A stretch of 64,000 nt of DNA from Siderastrea radians. Its lineage: Eukaryota > Cnidaria > Anthozoa > Scleractinia > Rhizangiidae. The position numbers and the translations under genes are program-made. The DNA is taken from contig OZ024890.1 of assembly GCA_964017195.1 (NCBI GenBank), positions 18,228,701 to 18,292,700 on the forward strand. The letters run 5' to 3'. Of the stretch, positions 44,502 to 58,600 are shown piece after piece; the stretch's first letter is position 1, and each line of letters starts with the position of its first letter. Below the pieces are notes generated by a model, which did not search any database, had not been told where the DNA came from, and saw nothing but the letters and a program-made list of their open reading frames with translations.

Positions 44502-47500
44502 TCATACAGTCGTCACGGCCGTTTTTGATTTTCTACTGCCATTTCTGATCCCATTTCTACTCTCCTTAGTTGGAGTAGTGTCTGGGTTGTCTCCGATCAA
44601 GGCGCCATTTTCCTAAGGAAAGAAAACAGGTGAGAAGGGTTAGTACGTGACCACGAAAATGCGCGGACGTTTTGATCTGCTATTTCAGTAGAAGTGACTG
44701 AAATAGCAGACTGAATTCACATCAATTGAGGCCTGTCAACAAATACTTTTAAATATTTGCAAGCACTAAAGCAGTGTTTATAAGCCAATAAGGCTACGCT
44801 GAAATTTAGCAGTACAGTTTAAAACTAATATAGCCCGAGTCCAAAGTCTACTCTTTTTAATTCTAAAAATATATTGCGATCAAAACAAATCCAGTGGTTC
44901 AGTCTTGTGAAAATTACTCTACTAGTTTTCTGAAACTATACATAAAGGTTTTCCGCTGCGGATGGCAAGTATGGAGGTCGATTGCAACTTGAAAATATCG
45001 GGCCGATTTTTTCAAGTTCTTGCCTTGTGTCGTGGAAAATCGCTTAAAACTGATTATGGTTTTTCTCTCTCTGAAAAAATCACTTGATATCTTACTTTTG
45101 ATGTTCTAGGAGAATTTCGTTTACGACTGCCCGACAAAAGGTCCCTACTAATAGTTTTAATTTCGGCTCAGTTTTGACCCCAAAACGTAAAAATTCCTAT
45201 AAAATAGCTCACGTAATGTTCATCAGTAGCCACTTACATGTGCGGAAGACTGGGATATCGTCCTAGCTCTCTGTCCCTTTTTGGAGAGTTTTACTTTTCT
45301 CGCTCCGCGCCACAAAAAAATCCCGATGGCCAACACAAAGAACGCTGAGATTCCAACTGATATAGATATTGCAGCGATGTCCAACGTTGAAAGTTTTCCC
45401 GATTTACCTGAAAATTAGTAGGAATATTATTTTCTTTTAGTAACTGCAGTTGCATGTACAATGTATGTTTGAACATATAATAACTTGGTCTTCCTAGCTG
45501 CTTAGGGGCCGACCATTTAACTCTTGAGGGGGGGGGGGGGTGGATGATTTCTGGTCAGCAAGTTTTTTTTTTCTAGCAACCTGGTGGGCAGGAGTTTTTT
45601 TTCCTCAAAAAGTGTCATGTGTTTACATTTACAGAATGTATTTACATTTACATTGTGGTTATTGTTGTAATAGTTCAACATGGAGCTGCAAAGCCTTAAA
45701 ATGTTGTAAGCTATACAAAATCATGCTATGTTTTCGGAAAGTCATTCTTTACACTCATTTAATATTACGTCATAACATTAGTGATGCTCCACAGGTAGAT
45801 TTGAAAATGTTAAGTTTCTTATTTAAAAAAAAAGCAAAAAGCAGTTCAGAAATGCTCATAGCATGGTAATTACTGCTAGAATCATAAGTTAAAATTTAAA
45901 AGTGGACTGAAATCTCAAAAACAAATGTGAAAGCAGAATTGAAGTTAGTTGATCATTATAAAGCTAACGAGTTTGGTTACAGTACGAGCCAGCGAGCCAG
46001 AAATCCCTAATCCCAATAAAAAGGCTAACCGCAAGCTACCTATAAAGGAACTGTAGGCTAACTGCAGTGCTAACTAGGCTAGCCAATGTGTAATTTAGGC
46101 TATCCATAATGGCTTGCATGACTCCTATGACTCGCGAGCCTTGTGAACCGTGCAAGCCAGAAATCCCTTTATATCCCATTATATAGGGCTAACCGCAAGC
46201 TACCTATTAAAGCTAATAACTGTAGGCTAACCGGAATGTTGTTTTGGCTAAACCAGAGTGTGATTTAGGCTAACTGGAGTGGCTCGCTGGCTCACAAGAT
46301 TGTCGGACCCTATAAAGCTAAGAATGCATTGCACATTCTGAAGCATAACCAACTCCAGAGTTTAAAGGGAGCAAGGGAAGAATGGTTGCAGTTTTGCTGG
46401 GATTTTGTAAAGTCCCCCTGGAATGATGAAATAGCTTTGCAACATTTTTTTTTCTTGCTTGCAGCAGTGCAAGAATTTTTTTCTTTTTCATTTGTGCTGC
46501 ATGCAATTTTTTTCTTCCGACAAGGGCTTGCAGGAAATTTTTTTTCAAAATCATCCACACCCCCCCCCCCTCAAGAGTTAAATGGTCGGCCCCTTAGTGA
46601 ATGCCCCTCATTGGATGATCATCATAATTGACATTACAGGCCAACACACGGAAGAACTCAACTATTGTGCGACAGTCCCTATAAAGCAAACAATACCAGT
46701 AAAATGCATTAAAAGTTCGATTACCTTTAATGCGAAAGGATTGCTTTGCCACTCCATTTTCATTGGTCACCACACAGATGTATTCGCCTCTTCTATCATT
46801 ACTTGTAACAGCAACAAACAGATGACTCTCCTCTAGACTGCCGTTATTTCTTGACAAAATGGCAATTCCTTCGTCTTTATCTTTGACCGCTTGTCCTTCT
46901 TTTTCCCATTGAACAAGAGATCTGGGTTCCCCACGTGACGCACAAGTGATGTGAGCTATGTCGCCATCTTCGGTATCAAAGACAGTTCCGTTATTTAATA
47001 TTTCGGGATCACCTGGCAAAATAAAAACGTACTGTTTTAATTTATCTCTCTCTCATATTCGTTAACGAAGCGCGTTTTACTGACATTCTGATTCTGCAGA
47101 TTAAATCTTGAAATGCGGTCAAATAAAATGCAAAAGAGAACTATTGAGCAGTAGTTTCTTGTGTTGCTGTTTATTACGTTGTGCAGTGTGGTTCTAACTT
47201 TTGTTTGTGGATGAAACCCTAGAGGAAAAGTATCCGGATCCTTGATGTTTCCGGATTAATCACATCTTGGGTCAGAACCGTGAACTGTTTATACATTACA
47301 ATGTATTCGGATTCGAATAGTTTACACTAAACTATGAATACCGCGGAGACAGGTGATTGCTTCACAGAACGATCGTAGTCTGAAATGTTCAAAACATGAC
47401 TGTTTAGATTCTAACAGTGAGTGCAAAATTAGGCAAAGTAGAATGAAACTTCATCTCTGGAGTAGCTCGCTCTTATTTCCTCCAAGAATACTGAACAAAA

Positions 47501-49183
47501 ATCGGAATCACTCTAAGTAAGACGACAAATGCAAGACGAGGAGTTCTGAAATTATTAATGAAATAAAAACTTTATGAACTTCAATTAAACGATAAAAATA
47601 CAATTTTACAAAGGATGCCTAGTTGGATACACATTAAATTTGCAAAATGTATGCCACATCACGTTTTCTGGTTCGTTTACTGATCGCAATCCATTATAAT
47701 CTCTAGTTGGACAACCTCGTCACGTTATTGGCTGCTGTCATTTATTAATATTGTAGTGTTCTACGAAGTCGGCGATCATTTATTTTGATTTTCATGATTG
47801 TCTAGAAATGTTTTAAGTTTTTTCAAATAGAAAACAATACAACAGTCTTTAAATCTTTTTTTTTTTTTATAGCAAGTTAGAAATGTATCTCTCTTTAAAC
47901 TTTCAGGGACTGTTAACGCACGTTGCGCTCTGATTTATTTATGCAATGCTGTACGCACCCGACGAAAACAAAATAAAATAATTGCGAATGTAAATGTTTT
48001 CACTGTTAAATGACTTTTTCTCTAGGCATTTGGTAGGTATTGAAGGTGAAGTCGCACAGGGGCTGCAGTCGACACACACGGCCGACGCTAAATCCGTAGA
48101 TTACTATACTACTCCCTCCTGGGTGGGATGCTATATCGCAGGTCCCCCCCCCCCCGCCCCCGAATTTACCCCAGATTTACATTTCATTTAAAACCGAACA
48201 ACATGGCTTTGTGTGCTAAAACTGCGATTCATGAGTATATTTTAATACACTTTTCAATCCTTAAGGTTTCTTTCAATCTAATCCAGCAACATTTTAAAAT
48301 ATTCATTGATTCATTGATCACAGAGATCGCAAAAGTAATTGAAAGTTCCTGCTTGGACATAAATTTTACATGGCTGTAACCACAACCATCAGGGAGGATG
48401 TAGCAATGGCGAGAAAAAAATAACTTTTAGAAATACACCTGTAGGGCTATGTGGAACTCGTCGGTACATTTGCCAGTGGGCGGAAGTGGTTTTGAGGATA
48501 AAGTAGGTTTCTGTAAAAATTAGGTACCTCATCCTTCCGGTCAACAATACTCGCTTTTACCATGACAACTGGTGTTCCGCGCTCAGAATGCTACAATAGA
48601 AAACCGCGCTAAAACTTCGGCTTTATGTCAGACGGGGGGGGGGGGGGGGGGGCTATCTACGATCTACGAAACACGTTAGTGATCTTTATATGGAAACAAC
48701 GCCGTTTATGTTACCTGAATTTTGCTCACGAGAATTAACACCATTAGAAATGACGCGGCAATGTATTGTACGATTTCAATTCATCTTACTGTAAAATATT
48801 CTCACATCACACAATCGACGAGATCATAAACTCCTATGCTAATTTCTCGTTGTTTTAAGATAAAGGAGTTGTTATAGTTTGCTCTCTACCAATGCAGCGC
48901 CGCGTTATGAAGTCCTTTTATAGCGCTGGACAAATCGAGCAAGGCGTCGACAGATAATATAAATAGTTTTCATTCTTTGTAAAAAAATTCCACTGCTTTC
49001 GTTATGTTTGTACATCATAATTTGTACGTTGATTTGGTTTGCCACTCGTGCATGACATACCAAGAACGCGGTAAATTACAAAATTATAAAATTTTCAAGC
49101 GTGTCCTTGAACTTACCTTCTAACACAGCGCAGTCCGACTGAAGCGCAAAACCGGTGGCTAACAAGACCAAAAACACAAACAT
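44502..49183 (-). CDS. Small single-Ig type I membrane protein, member B of the cluster
   Basis: Four coding exons: 49117-49183, 46725-47012, 45238-45407 and 44502-44612. They total 636 nt, giving 211 residues and a stop. Residues 1-22 are a clear signal peptide (MFVFLVLLATGFALQSDCAV). The Ig exon (23-118) is exactly 288 nt, the same as in member A, with Cys in HITCASRG, Trp in VQWEKEG and Cys in YICVVT. A membrane helix at about 129-151 (IAAISISVGISAFFVLAIG) is followed by RGARK. The 60-residue tail ends TTV, a class I PDZ-ligand pattern. The extra Cys seen in member A is Arg here. Intron 2 carries a 1.1-kb fold-back element. The architecture is that of a cell-surface adhesion or recognition receptor. 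No catalytic or ITAM motif is visible. Confidence 0.85.
45502..46596. mobile_element. 1.1-kb fold-back element in intron 2 of Ig gene B
   Basis: ttaggggccgaccatttaac with a G run at the left mirrors a C run and gttaaatggtcggccccttag at the right; about 40-bp ends match. The middle (about 45985-46300) holds two diverged tandem units with gctaaccgcaagctacct. Confidence 0.85.
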
Positions 49184-52100
49184 TTGACCTTAAAATTTCA
49201 GTTCGTCGGGTGTAGATTTAACATGTGCTTCGAGAACAGCGCTGACAGATAAATCCTTGCGGTTCGAGAGTTGTGTCGGCTTCCTCGCCAGTAACCCACG
49301 TGCTTTAGACTTCAAACCGTCGCTTTTGACGTCGGCTAAGGCGAAAACGGCTTTCTTTAGCTGTTTTCTTCCCTTAAAACACTTCTAAGACAGTTTCAAA
49401 CGTTGAGTCAAAAACATCCCTTTACAAACAGGATAAATGGGAAAGCTTTTTCAGCGCGCAAAACATCCATTTGTATATTTGCATGTGAATGAGATCGAAA
49501 ATGTTAATGTCCCCTGTGGTCTGAAACTCTATTTGCTTGTCATTGCGTAACCAAACAGGTGGAAGAACATTTTCCCGCTCATGTAAAATGTACGTCATTT
49601 AATTAGCACAATGTTTGTCAAAGTTTCTTTTACGATATTGGGACATCGATCGTTGCTACTGGTGACAAAAGGAAAATCCCGGGATAGAAATAATTGGAAT
49701 TTAATATATCATAAATGTTTCAAGAGCTTGAATTATTTTTTCCCAAATGTAATCGATTGCCGATTAGAGTGCACAGATGCTTTGGAAATGAAATTAGTGT
49801 AGGTGATCAAGGCAACGTTTTTAACCTTACACGCATTCGAAAGTTATACGAAACAATATATGTTTACCAGAGGGAAATTATTGTTAGGAAAGTAAGAAAC
49901 CTCAGCAACCCTTTTTACGGTCCTAAGTTCAGACGTTCAATTCTCCCTACCGTTTCCCTACACTGATTAGATAAATAACATCTGAGAATTCACTGTTCAA
50001 TCAAGGAAATATCTCAAGATGACTGCTAAATTTATATTTACTTATTTTCCTAACTTTTCTGCTAGGAAATGTATTTAACGATCATGACGTGAGACTGATG
50101 CCACTTCAATTTTCGTTTCGCGCTAAAAACCCTCTGATTTTTATCATAAAACTGTTTTTATAAGGTTTTTCAATGAAATGTAATTCACCAAAAGCGTAAA
50201 TTGTTTTAAACGAGCTCAAATCTTAGCACTTCGACGACAGCACTCTGCAAACAACCATAAGATGTTCTTTTGTTTGTGCATTGCTTTACTTAACATATCT
50301 AAACATACATGAGACACATATCTTTGTAGACTACAGAAAGTAATCTGTGTGTTCATGACTCAAGCGTTGTCCCGTATTGATGCAGCTTCATGGATGTATT
50401 TGTCAATATCTATTTCTCGCACAATTTTTAAGCCTTACAAGACGTCCTTTAAATTGGCACAGTTTCTGACGTATAATTTGTTAAATTTAGTTTTTTTTTC
50501 TTCAGTTTGGTTCAAAGAATTTAGGGCCGCAGATATGTAGCCAGACTTTCAGAACCGACGAGGCAAGTGTCGCAGCAAGCGCGAAAGGCGGGAGCTTCTA
50601 AGGGGGTCCGGGGCATTCTCCCCCGGAAATTTTTTTAATCTACTCCCTCTGAAATGCTATTTTCAGCGTTTTTCGTGAGATTTTTCTTCAAAATTCACTA
50701 TGGTGCAAGTGTGTTTTAGTGCTTTCAACATTTTTTATACCCAGTATTAATACTAGCACCAAGTAGATGGCACCATAAGTATTATAAGTTCTAAGCTTTT
50801 CGACGGTTCTGTTGCGCTGCGAACATCACGTGCCGTCTTTCATCGGTGCGGCACGGTTTGCAATGTTGAGTTCACCGTGTTTGCCAAAGCATTTCCTTAG
50901 TTCGCCAAAATATGGTCCTTTTGGGCTGGTAAATAAAATAAAATTTGAAGACAAAGTGTTAGACTGGCCTGGGACATGTGCTTTCTTGTTCGGTTTTTCT
51001 CTCTGGTGCCACACTTCGATTGTTCAGTTCTTTGCCGTGTTTCGTTGCACCTTGTACGTGGGACATTTCGCCAAGGTTCGCCTCGCAATAGCAAAATTTC
51101 GCACAGACGAATTTTCGCCACCGCGAACTTTCGTCAATGGTTTAGTTTTAACCTGCGAAATATCGCGGCCATTTCGCTGAAATATCTTTTCAGGCGATGC
51201 GAGATTGCGGCGATATTGCGCGAGGACAAAGCGTGAATTTGTGCGAATTTCAATGGCATTACTTTTGCACAGTATTGTATACACCCCCACCCCGCCTTCC
51301 TGCTCTTTCGCAAGCAATGGCTGGTTTTATATTTCTAACGCAATGTAGAGACCGCGGTGCTGCTTCAACATTATCAAATTCAGTTGCGACTGCAAACTGT
51401 AGCACGCCACTGTGGCCTGAAAGAAAACGTGATATCACTAGTAAACAGCATGGATGTTCTATAGAAAGTCCTTTTACGGAAACACCGCTCGGTGAAAAAC
51501 TTTGAACCAACCAAACGCCTCTTTTAGTAGCCATCACAAAAGTGGAAGTGTTGACCAGCACCGGCTTTGTAATCTTTTATTTTAAATTATGAATTGATGA
51601 TTCATGCAGGCCCTGTCCTTGTCGATTTGTGTTTCTTCCAAGACAGAATACCGAGGCGAAATTATAATTCTGTTTTAATTATTTTTTTTTTAGGCAATGT
51701 ATGTCAAAAGTGTGACAGAATAACTCAAGAAAACGTGGGAATCGATTCTTTAAAAATTTTGTCTTTTATAAGCTAAGCCATAATTCCTTAGATCAGCTGC
51801 CTGTAGTCGTAGCAATGCGCACGGGATAGATGTCACACAGCCTGTCACTGCCGTTACGTCATGAATGAAGCTGTTAGCCAGAATGCAAAACCACTTGAGT
51901 CTTTTCAAAGCCTTTTTCGCACACTCACACCTTACTTGGGTTAATCTTTTATCATTCATTGGCAAATGCTTTCTTGGGATTATTTTTCCAACAATATATA
52001 TTTTTTTAATTTTAGCATAAAACCACGTGCCTCATGCTAGCTACGTCCCTGGACTCAAGTAGTGCAACGTACACTAAAGCTTGGTACAAGCACAGGAGAC

Positions 52101-52651
52101 CCAGTGCAAACACTCGAAAACACACAAGGATCTGGTATTTACTAGCAGTGCAAAAGACTAGCGCAAGGACAAGAGATCATACAAAACTATCTGAAAAAAA
52201 AAAGCACAAGCTCAAAGGGCCTTGTTTATGCTCAAGCATGCTTGCATTTCACACGGCTTGTCTAAGAAAACAACACGGCGGACCAGCCGCGAATCTGAGA
52301 CCTTGTTGTGAGTGCGATTGGCAGACCACTACACCACCTTAATTCCACAGTTTTACATGGTAGATGAAAAAGGGCACTGTTTTTGTTAGCTTGCTTGCTT
52401 GCGGGACCAAGACTGAAGGCATTCTTCCTTCTCACGCCATCTTATAAAAGTGTCATTAATTTTAAGGGTGTATATGATTAACTAATAAAATTTAGTTATG
52501 TGATCGAGATATTCTTTTGTAGTCTAGCCTAACTACAGCAAGAGCAAATTTTTCCTGGCGACCTCTTTTGCCACAGTAAATGATTGAATTTTTTCTCTAC
52601 TCAGCTGAAAAGCAACTGAGTATGTTCCCTGTGAATACGAAGTGCTACCGA
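49184..52651. other. Stretch between Ig genes B and C, no gene
   Basis: Several overlapping ORFs (up to 122 codons near 50812-51561) shadow each other on both strands and show no domain. A repeat fragment with ggggtccggggcattctccc is near 50600. The 49184-49400 end probably holds the gene B promoter. Confidence 0.5.
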
Positions 52652-55600
52652 TCACAGATACGCGGTGAATCGCCATTGCAGGATTCCTTCACTGTTATTT
52701 GCATTTTCATCCACCTCGTATTTTATCCCATAATTATCCTTCATAAAATGCATCGGTTTTCTGTAGGCAGGTGGTGGTCTGTCAGGTACGGTCGTGATGT
52801 AGAAGGCACTTCCCGGTAAGGGTCCTTTTATAAACTCTTCTTCCACAGTCATATTTTCCTAATGAGGGTTAAATAAGAGGTGAAGGTCAGGTTATCACAG
52901 CAAAAAAAAAAAAAAAAGTTGTGTTGTCTTTGTAACTTTTCAGTAGCTGCTAATGGCGCAACCTCGTTCCCAGGGTCTCTCTTCTTCCCGTCCCCGTCCT
53001 CTCTTGAGAGACCCTGGGAACGAGGTCGCTAATGGCGATAGGTGCTTTGCAATGCTGACGTGCCGTTTCATCAATCCCTGGAGTTGACTTTCAAGCGCAT
53101 TTCCTTTGAACAGTTCATGGAATTTGCTTTACATAAATTGTGCTACCATTGAAAGCTACTGAGCCTTAATGTTTGAGAAGAAAAGGGTGTGTACATGGGT
53201 GTCTAAGAGGTTGTTCTACGTGAGTGTTAAGGTGTTTAACATGAGTGTTTAAAGTGGTACTATGATCAAAAAATCACTTTTATTTTTTCTTCGGATTTCG
53301 AAACTATGTTTGTTAAACACTCCCCAAGCGAAATTATAAGCCTTAATTTGAGAAGAAGACCGTTAATTTAAACTGCAATTTTCCGTTTTAATGGTCCGCC
53401 ATTATTACACCAGAAAGGATACAATGACGTCATTCACTGAAGAGCTGTGGAATGTAGTGTGTGAACGCGGCTTACAAATTATGCAAAACACGAGTTTGAG
53501 AGTGTGAAAGCTCAAAACTCCCGTGCTGCATACTAAATAAGGCACTTCCACACACACTGCATTCTAAAGCTCGTGAGTGAATGATGTCATTCTGTCCTTT
53601 CTGGTGTAATAATGGCGGACTATTAAATCGGAAAATTGCAGTTTAAATAAACAGTCTTCTTGTCGAAATTAAGGCTTAAAATTTCGCTTGGGGAGTGTTT
53701 AGTAAACAAAGTTTCGAAATCCGAAGAAAAAATAAAAGTGATTTTTTGATCGTAGTACCACTTTAAGGAGCGTTTACACGATACCGACGCGACTTTCATA
53801 TATACCGGTTCGAGTTCATCCTGGTTCTCTCTTGTGGTTCGCGTATACATTTACACGACGCCGTTTAAAAATCTCGTGCAGGTGCGAGACCCTGGTACTG
53901 TAGACATTTTGGTACGAAAACTCAGATTCCGGTATCCTGATAAACGCGGTATGGCCTTTCCTTTCACATTCCGTTAAGTTTTAACCATCTTAAGCCAAAA
54001 TGGGACTCAAATTGCCAGAGGAAAATAGTTTATTTAAACGCGTTATGAAGTTTTCATCTCCCAACGGAATATGAAAGTGGAACCGGTAATATGTAAACAC
54101 TGAGTACTCCTTAATAGGCGCGAAAAGTAGGTTTGACGTCTTCTTTTGCTTTACTCAAGGCATTACTCCAAGAATAACGTCAATGTACGATAACGCATAC
54201 CATTATATTGAATATAAAAGGGGCCGATTACATGGCGAATTTCAGCCCGGTTAGCCGGGCTGAGATTTCAGCTGGGCTTCCTGAACAAATCTTCGTAAAA
54301 AGACGTTTGTAATTACATGAAGAGAGTTTCAGCTCGGGCTTGCCCTGGTCAAATGGGCTGAAAACATTATAAAATCGCATTCATATTTCAGCCCGGGCTG
54401 AAATATGGGGTGCTTTCCATTATGCCAAAATTTCCGGAAATTTCGGTCGAAAGACAAATGGAACGCTTAGGTCCAGGTGGAAAAAGTGGTCCACCTCCAG
54501 AGGTGATCCTCTTTGACCGATCGGTCCGGTCCGAACGAAACATGCCGTTCCATTTTTTTAAAATTCTCGTTTCCAGTTCCACTTCACTGAGGAGTAATCA
54601 AAATTTCGGTCGAAACGTAAATGGAACACTTCGGTCCTGTTGGAAGTTTTGTTTCTTTCGAACAATGTCGTTCCATCTTCTTTTGGTTAGTTCCACTGGT
54701 CTCTCACCGGTCGGTCTGGCATAATGGAAAGCACCCATAAACTTGAACATGCGCACTGCTTGAGTTGTGAATGTAAAACGCTTTCCTACAAACGTTCCTG
54801 CCCAGTTTTAGTAATCGCAGGAAAATTTCAGCCCGGTGGGCGGACCGAAATTCAGTCCGGGCTGAAATTCACCATGTAATCGGCCCCTATGCTACCTAGG
54901 CATTGTTTGTCAGAAGTCTTTGGAAGATACTTACCTGCCCTTCCACACTGATTTTCCATCTGTTCATGTATTTCGCCTCGTTGAGACGCTTTTGCGCCCG
55001 ATACAACAACACTGCTATTGAAACAACGAGGAAAGTCGTCAGTCCAAGCCCGATGACAATAGCGATTATATCGATTTTTGTCAGTCCTTCGCCTGGTATA
55101 ACGTCCTCTTCCTGTTCTGGCTCTGTGCCTGAAATAGAAACAGCCAATAAAGATGGCGTATAGTTAGCCTCGTCACAGATGACAGCCACACCAGTTGATT
55201 CACAGATATACAACTGGAAAAAAACGGAGCCGGTTTTAAACGAACGGACATTTCTAACTTAATCGACCTGCGACTCGATTTGGCCTCGATCTGCCTGTTA
55301 TTGCATTGCATGCATGCGTCGCACCTCGTCGCCATCGTTCACTCTCACATTTGCACGCAAGATGATGCAAGGTTTTCAACGTTTTTACACCCAGCAAGAA
55401 CTCCGACGCAAGTTGGCCTCAGTTCTAATTTTTTGTAACGTACTTGTAGCTTGCGTCTATTTTCGAGTCCCTTTGGCAGAGGGTGTCAATGGGGTTAACT
55501 GACTAGCGTATAACAATGGATTTTTTGTTATCGTAACCGTATAAATAACAAAATACGAGCTGACTATCGTATAAAAGGAAGCCGTTTTCTTAGCGTATGC

Positions 55601-58600
55601 AGTGCATAAAAGACAAATTTTGAACGTTTTTTCCGTGCAAATAAAAAATTGAGTTTGCCAATACTTCGTTTAAATCATTTTTGAGTCGCTTTTCGACCCT
55701 GCTAAGACCTTCCGGCCATTGTTGTAGTTTTTAGTCTACTGCGTGACTGATTTTCGTGACAAGCCCTGAGCCTGCGCTGTATCTGCGGCTTTATATAATC
55801 GTTCCAGGGTATCTCCTGACCTTCGACCTTGGCAAACGTGGCATGGCATCCATTTGTGCTGTGTAATGCCGAAGATATCGAGCGTTTTCGCTCAAGAATA
55901 TTATTTAATTGAGAGCTTCAATAACATCAGGCTGCACGTGGAGGGCTTTCTTGGTGTCAATTAAAGGACCTTAAAGGGGCTATGTCATGGAGATTTCGAC
56001 GTTCTTGGGTCAAAACTGCCCTAGATTAAAACTTACTACCTTTCTCAGACACAGCATCAGCTTATAGAACACTAAAAGAAAGATATCAAGTGAATTTGCG
56101 AAGAAAGAATATATCATAATCAGAGTTTTTTTGAGTTCACCAAGACACGACGATAAACTTGAAAACATTAGCCTAATTTTTTTCAAGTTGCAATCCATTT
56201 CCAGCCAGGTCTTCTGCTGCTGAAGGATTCTGGACATTTATGTTTTAATACTCTTAGGGCACTAGTAGAAAAAATTTAAACAAAGCTGAACCAATTTGTT
56301 TAGGTTCCCACTGATATAAATATGTCCTTTGGCTTTTTAAAGTGACACTAGAAATGGTGACGTAGCCCCTTTAAGTCTTACGGTTGGCACTTGAGACCAC
56401 TTGATGGTAACTCATTTTTAATTCTGTCGATTCTGCTTGCTGCTGTCTTCAACAAATAGAGTTTAAGCCATAGAAAAATGCGCGCATGTGATTTTTGTTC
56501 ACTCGTCAGAAACTCACCCGTTCGTCAGTGAAGTACTTTCCATGCTGTTTTTTATTTTTATTTTTTTTATTTAAGACCGTTTTGTCGATTCTGGGATTTT
56601 TTTCCTACCACTAAGAAGATGAAAGGTTGTGATCAACATCGCTGTTGATTACATTGTGAGAAAAAAGTTAGTAAACGTTAATTATTAACTGACTTTTCCC
56701 CGTTTGCTGTTTACTGACTAAAAGGGATTTTTTTTACTGTTTACTGACTAAAAGGGATTTTTTTTACTGCTTACTGACTAAAAGGGATTTTTTTTAACTG
56801 TTTACTGACTAGAGGTACACCCCATTGACACCCTCTGGGCAGCCCAGCGCTAGTGTTATGAGCAAGTTCTTTTGATTCATTATCTAAGAGTTAACTAGCT
56901 TCGTTTGGCTGGGGCTTAAGGTGATTCCATCGAAAAAGAAGTTGGAATGAGAATTTGTTGAAACTTTGCAGAGTTACTAATTACACCTAGTACATTAAAA
57001 AAATAAAATAAAAAGAGAGGGTCACCGTGTCTGATTTCACGCTATGGGGCTGTAGTATATAGGTACTTTGCTATGTTTATAGACAGCAATATTAAAAAAA
57101 CCTATCCTGGTACTAGAGACACCCATTACTTCAACAAAGTTATAACTGGCAATGAAATATAAGCATTATTCTTATGAGAGAAGTACAATGTTACAGTAAA
57201 ACGTCTTAAAATTGCCATAACAATGAAACTAATTTGAAATATTAGGCAAATCGAGCGTCTGCACGGTTCCAGTGAAACGCCTAAAATCTGACTGTAACAA
57301 AAAGTGGGGTCTCCGAGTTCGTTTGGGAGAAAACGACCATTTATTTCTCTGAACAGCTCAGCTTCCATAGAAAAGCTATCAAGTTCCGAACGCGCGCGCG
57401 CTAATCACGCAATAAATGATGCGCAAAAAGGATGCGCAATGCAATTGAATGGAATCACCTTAAAAGGTGTCACGCTATTCTAGGTGATTAGTATAATTGC
57501 TCAGGTGATTATAAACGCGCGCACTGGTTGGTCAAGGATTACGTCATATCTTGCTATAATCACCCCGCGCGAGGTGATTAAAATACTGAAGCACTAATTT
57601 TCAAAATGGCCACCGCGCGATTTTTGATGTTTTTGGAGAAAAGAAAAAAGAAAATGCATTTGCTCTGATAATCACCTGAGTAATTATACTAAAACAATTA
57701 TTCTCCTCAGGCTATAATCCCCGAGACGATTCCACAATATTCACTTCGCCTTCGGCGAATAACTGTTAATTATTGGCTCCTGCATCAATCTAGTTTGCAA
57801 CTCGTTTTATACAGTATGGATTAATATGACGTCATCATCATAGTCCTGCTACCCTGTCGTGGTGGAAACTTTGTTTTTCTGAACTGGCAAGGGTCGGTCA
57901 CTATAATATATTCAACCAAGCTGAATAGACTGAGTGGCATGAAGAGGCCTGAAAAATAGCCTCAATGTCAAAGCTGGGGCCGGAGCACTTGGGGGTTGAG
58001 CCTAACCAATTCACCATACAAAGGATGCTGGTGTCTACATCCAGTTTTCATAGCACCAAATGGACTAGGAGTATTGTTACCACTCCCCCTGAATCCGGTG
58101 AATGTATCACAAAGTAAACCCCAACATTTGTTTCGCCAGTACCCATTTATGCACATTGAACGGAGAGGCAATGTGGAAGCTTTGTCCAGGCACTAGAGCG
58201 GACACATTTGAGTCATGAGAGACCGAACTCAAATCCCCGACTTCCAGACTAAAAGATCTACTAGCTACCGTGTGTGCATAAAAAATAGTGAAAACTGAAA
58301 ACTGAAATCAGGGAATGGGTTAATCTTTCCAGCCCCATTTCCCACAAAAGAAGAATGGTACGTCACGTGAATCCTCACCTCTCGTTGTGATCGCTAGTCG
58401 AACCCTTCTCAGTATAATGGACGAGTTTGCTGAACAGACGTACAAACCACTTCCATTTGCCGTAAGGTTGGACAGCACCAAAGTGGAATTGTTAGAAGTG
58501 ATGTTCACGAGAAGTCTTTCGTCTTTGCTCCAGGATAATATGGTAGCCGAAGATAGGTTACTGTTTCCACAAGTAAGGGTGGCGTTGCTTCCTTCCTCAA

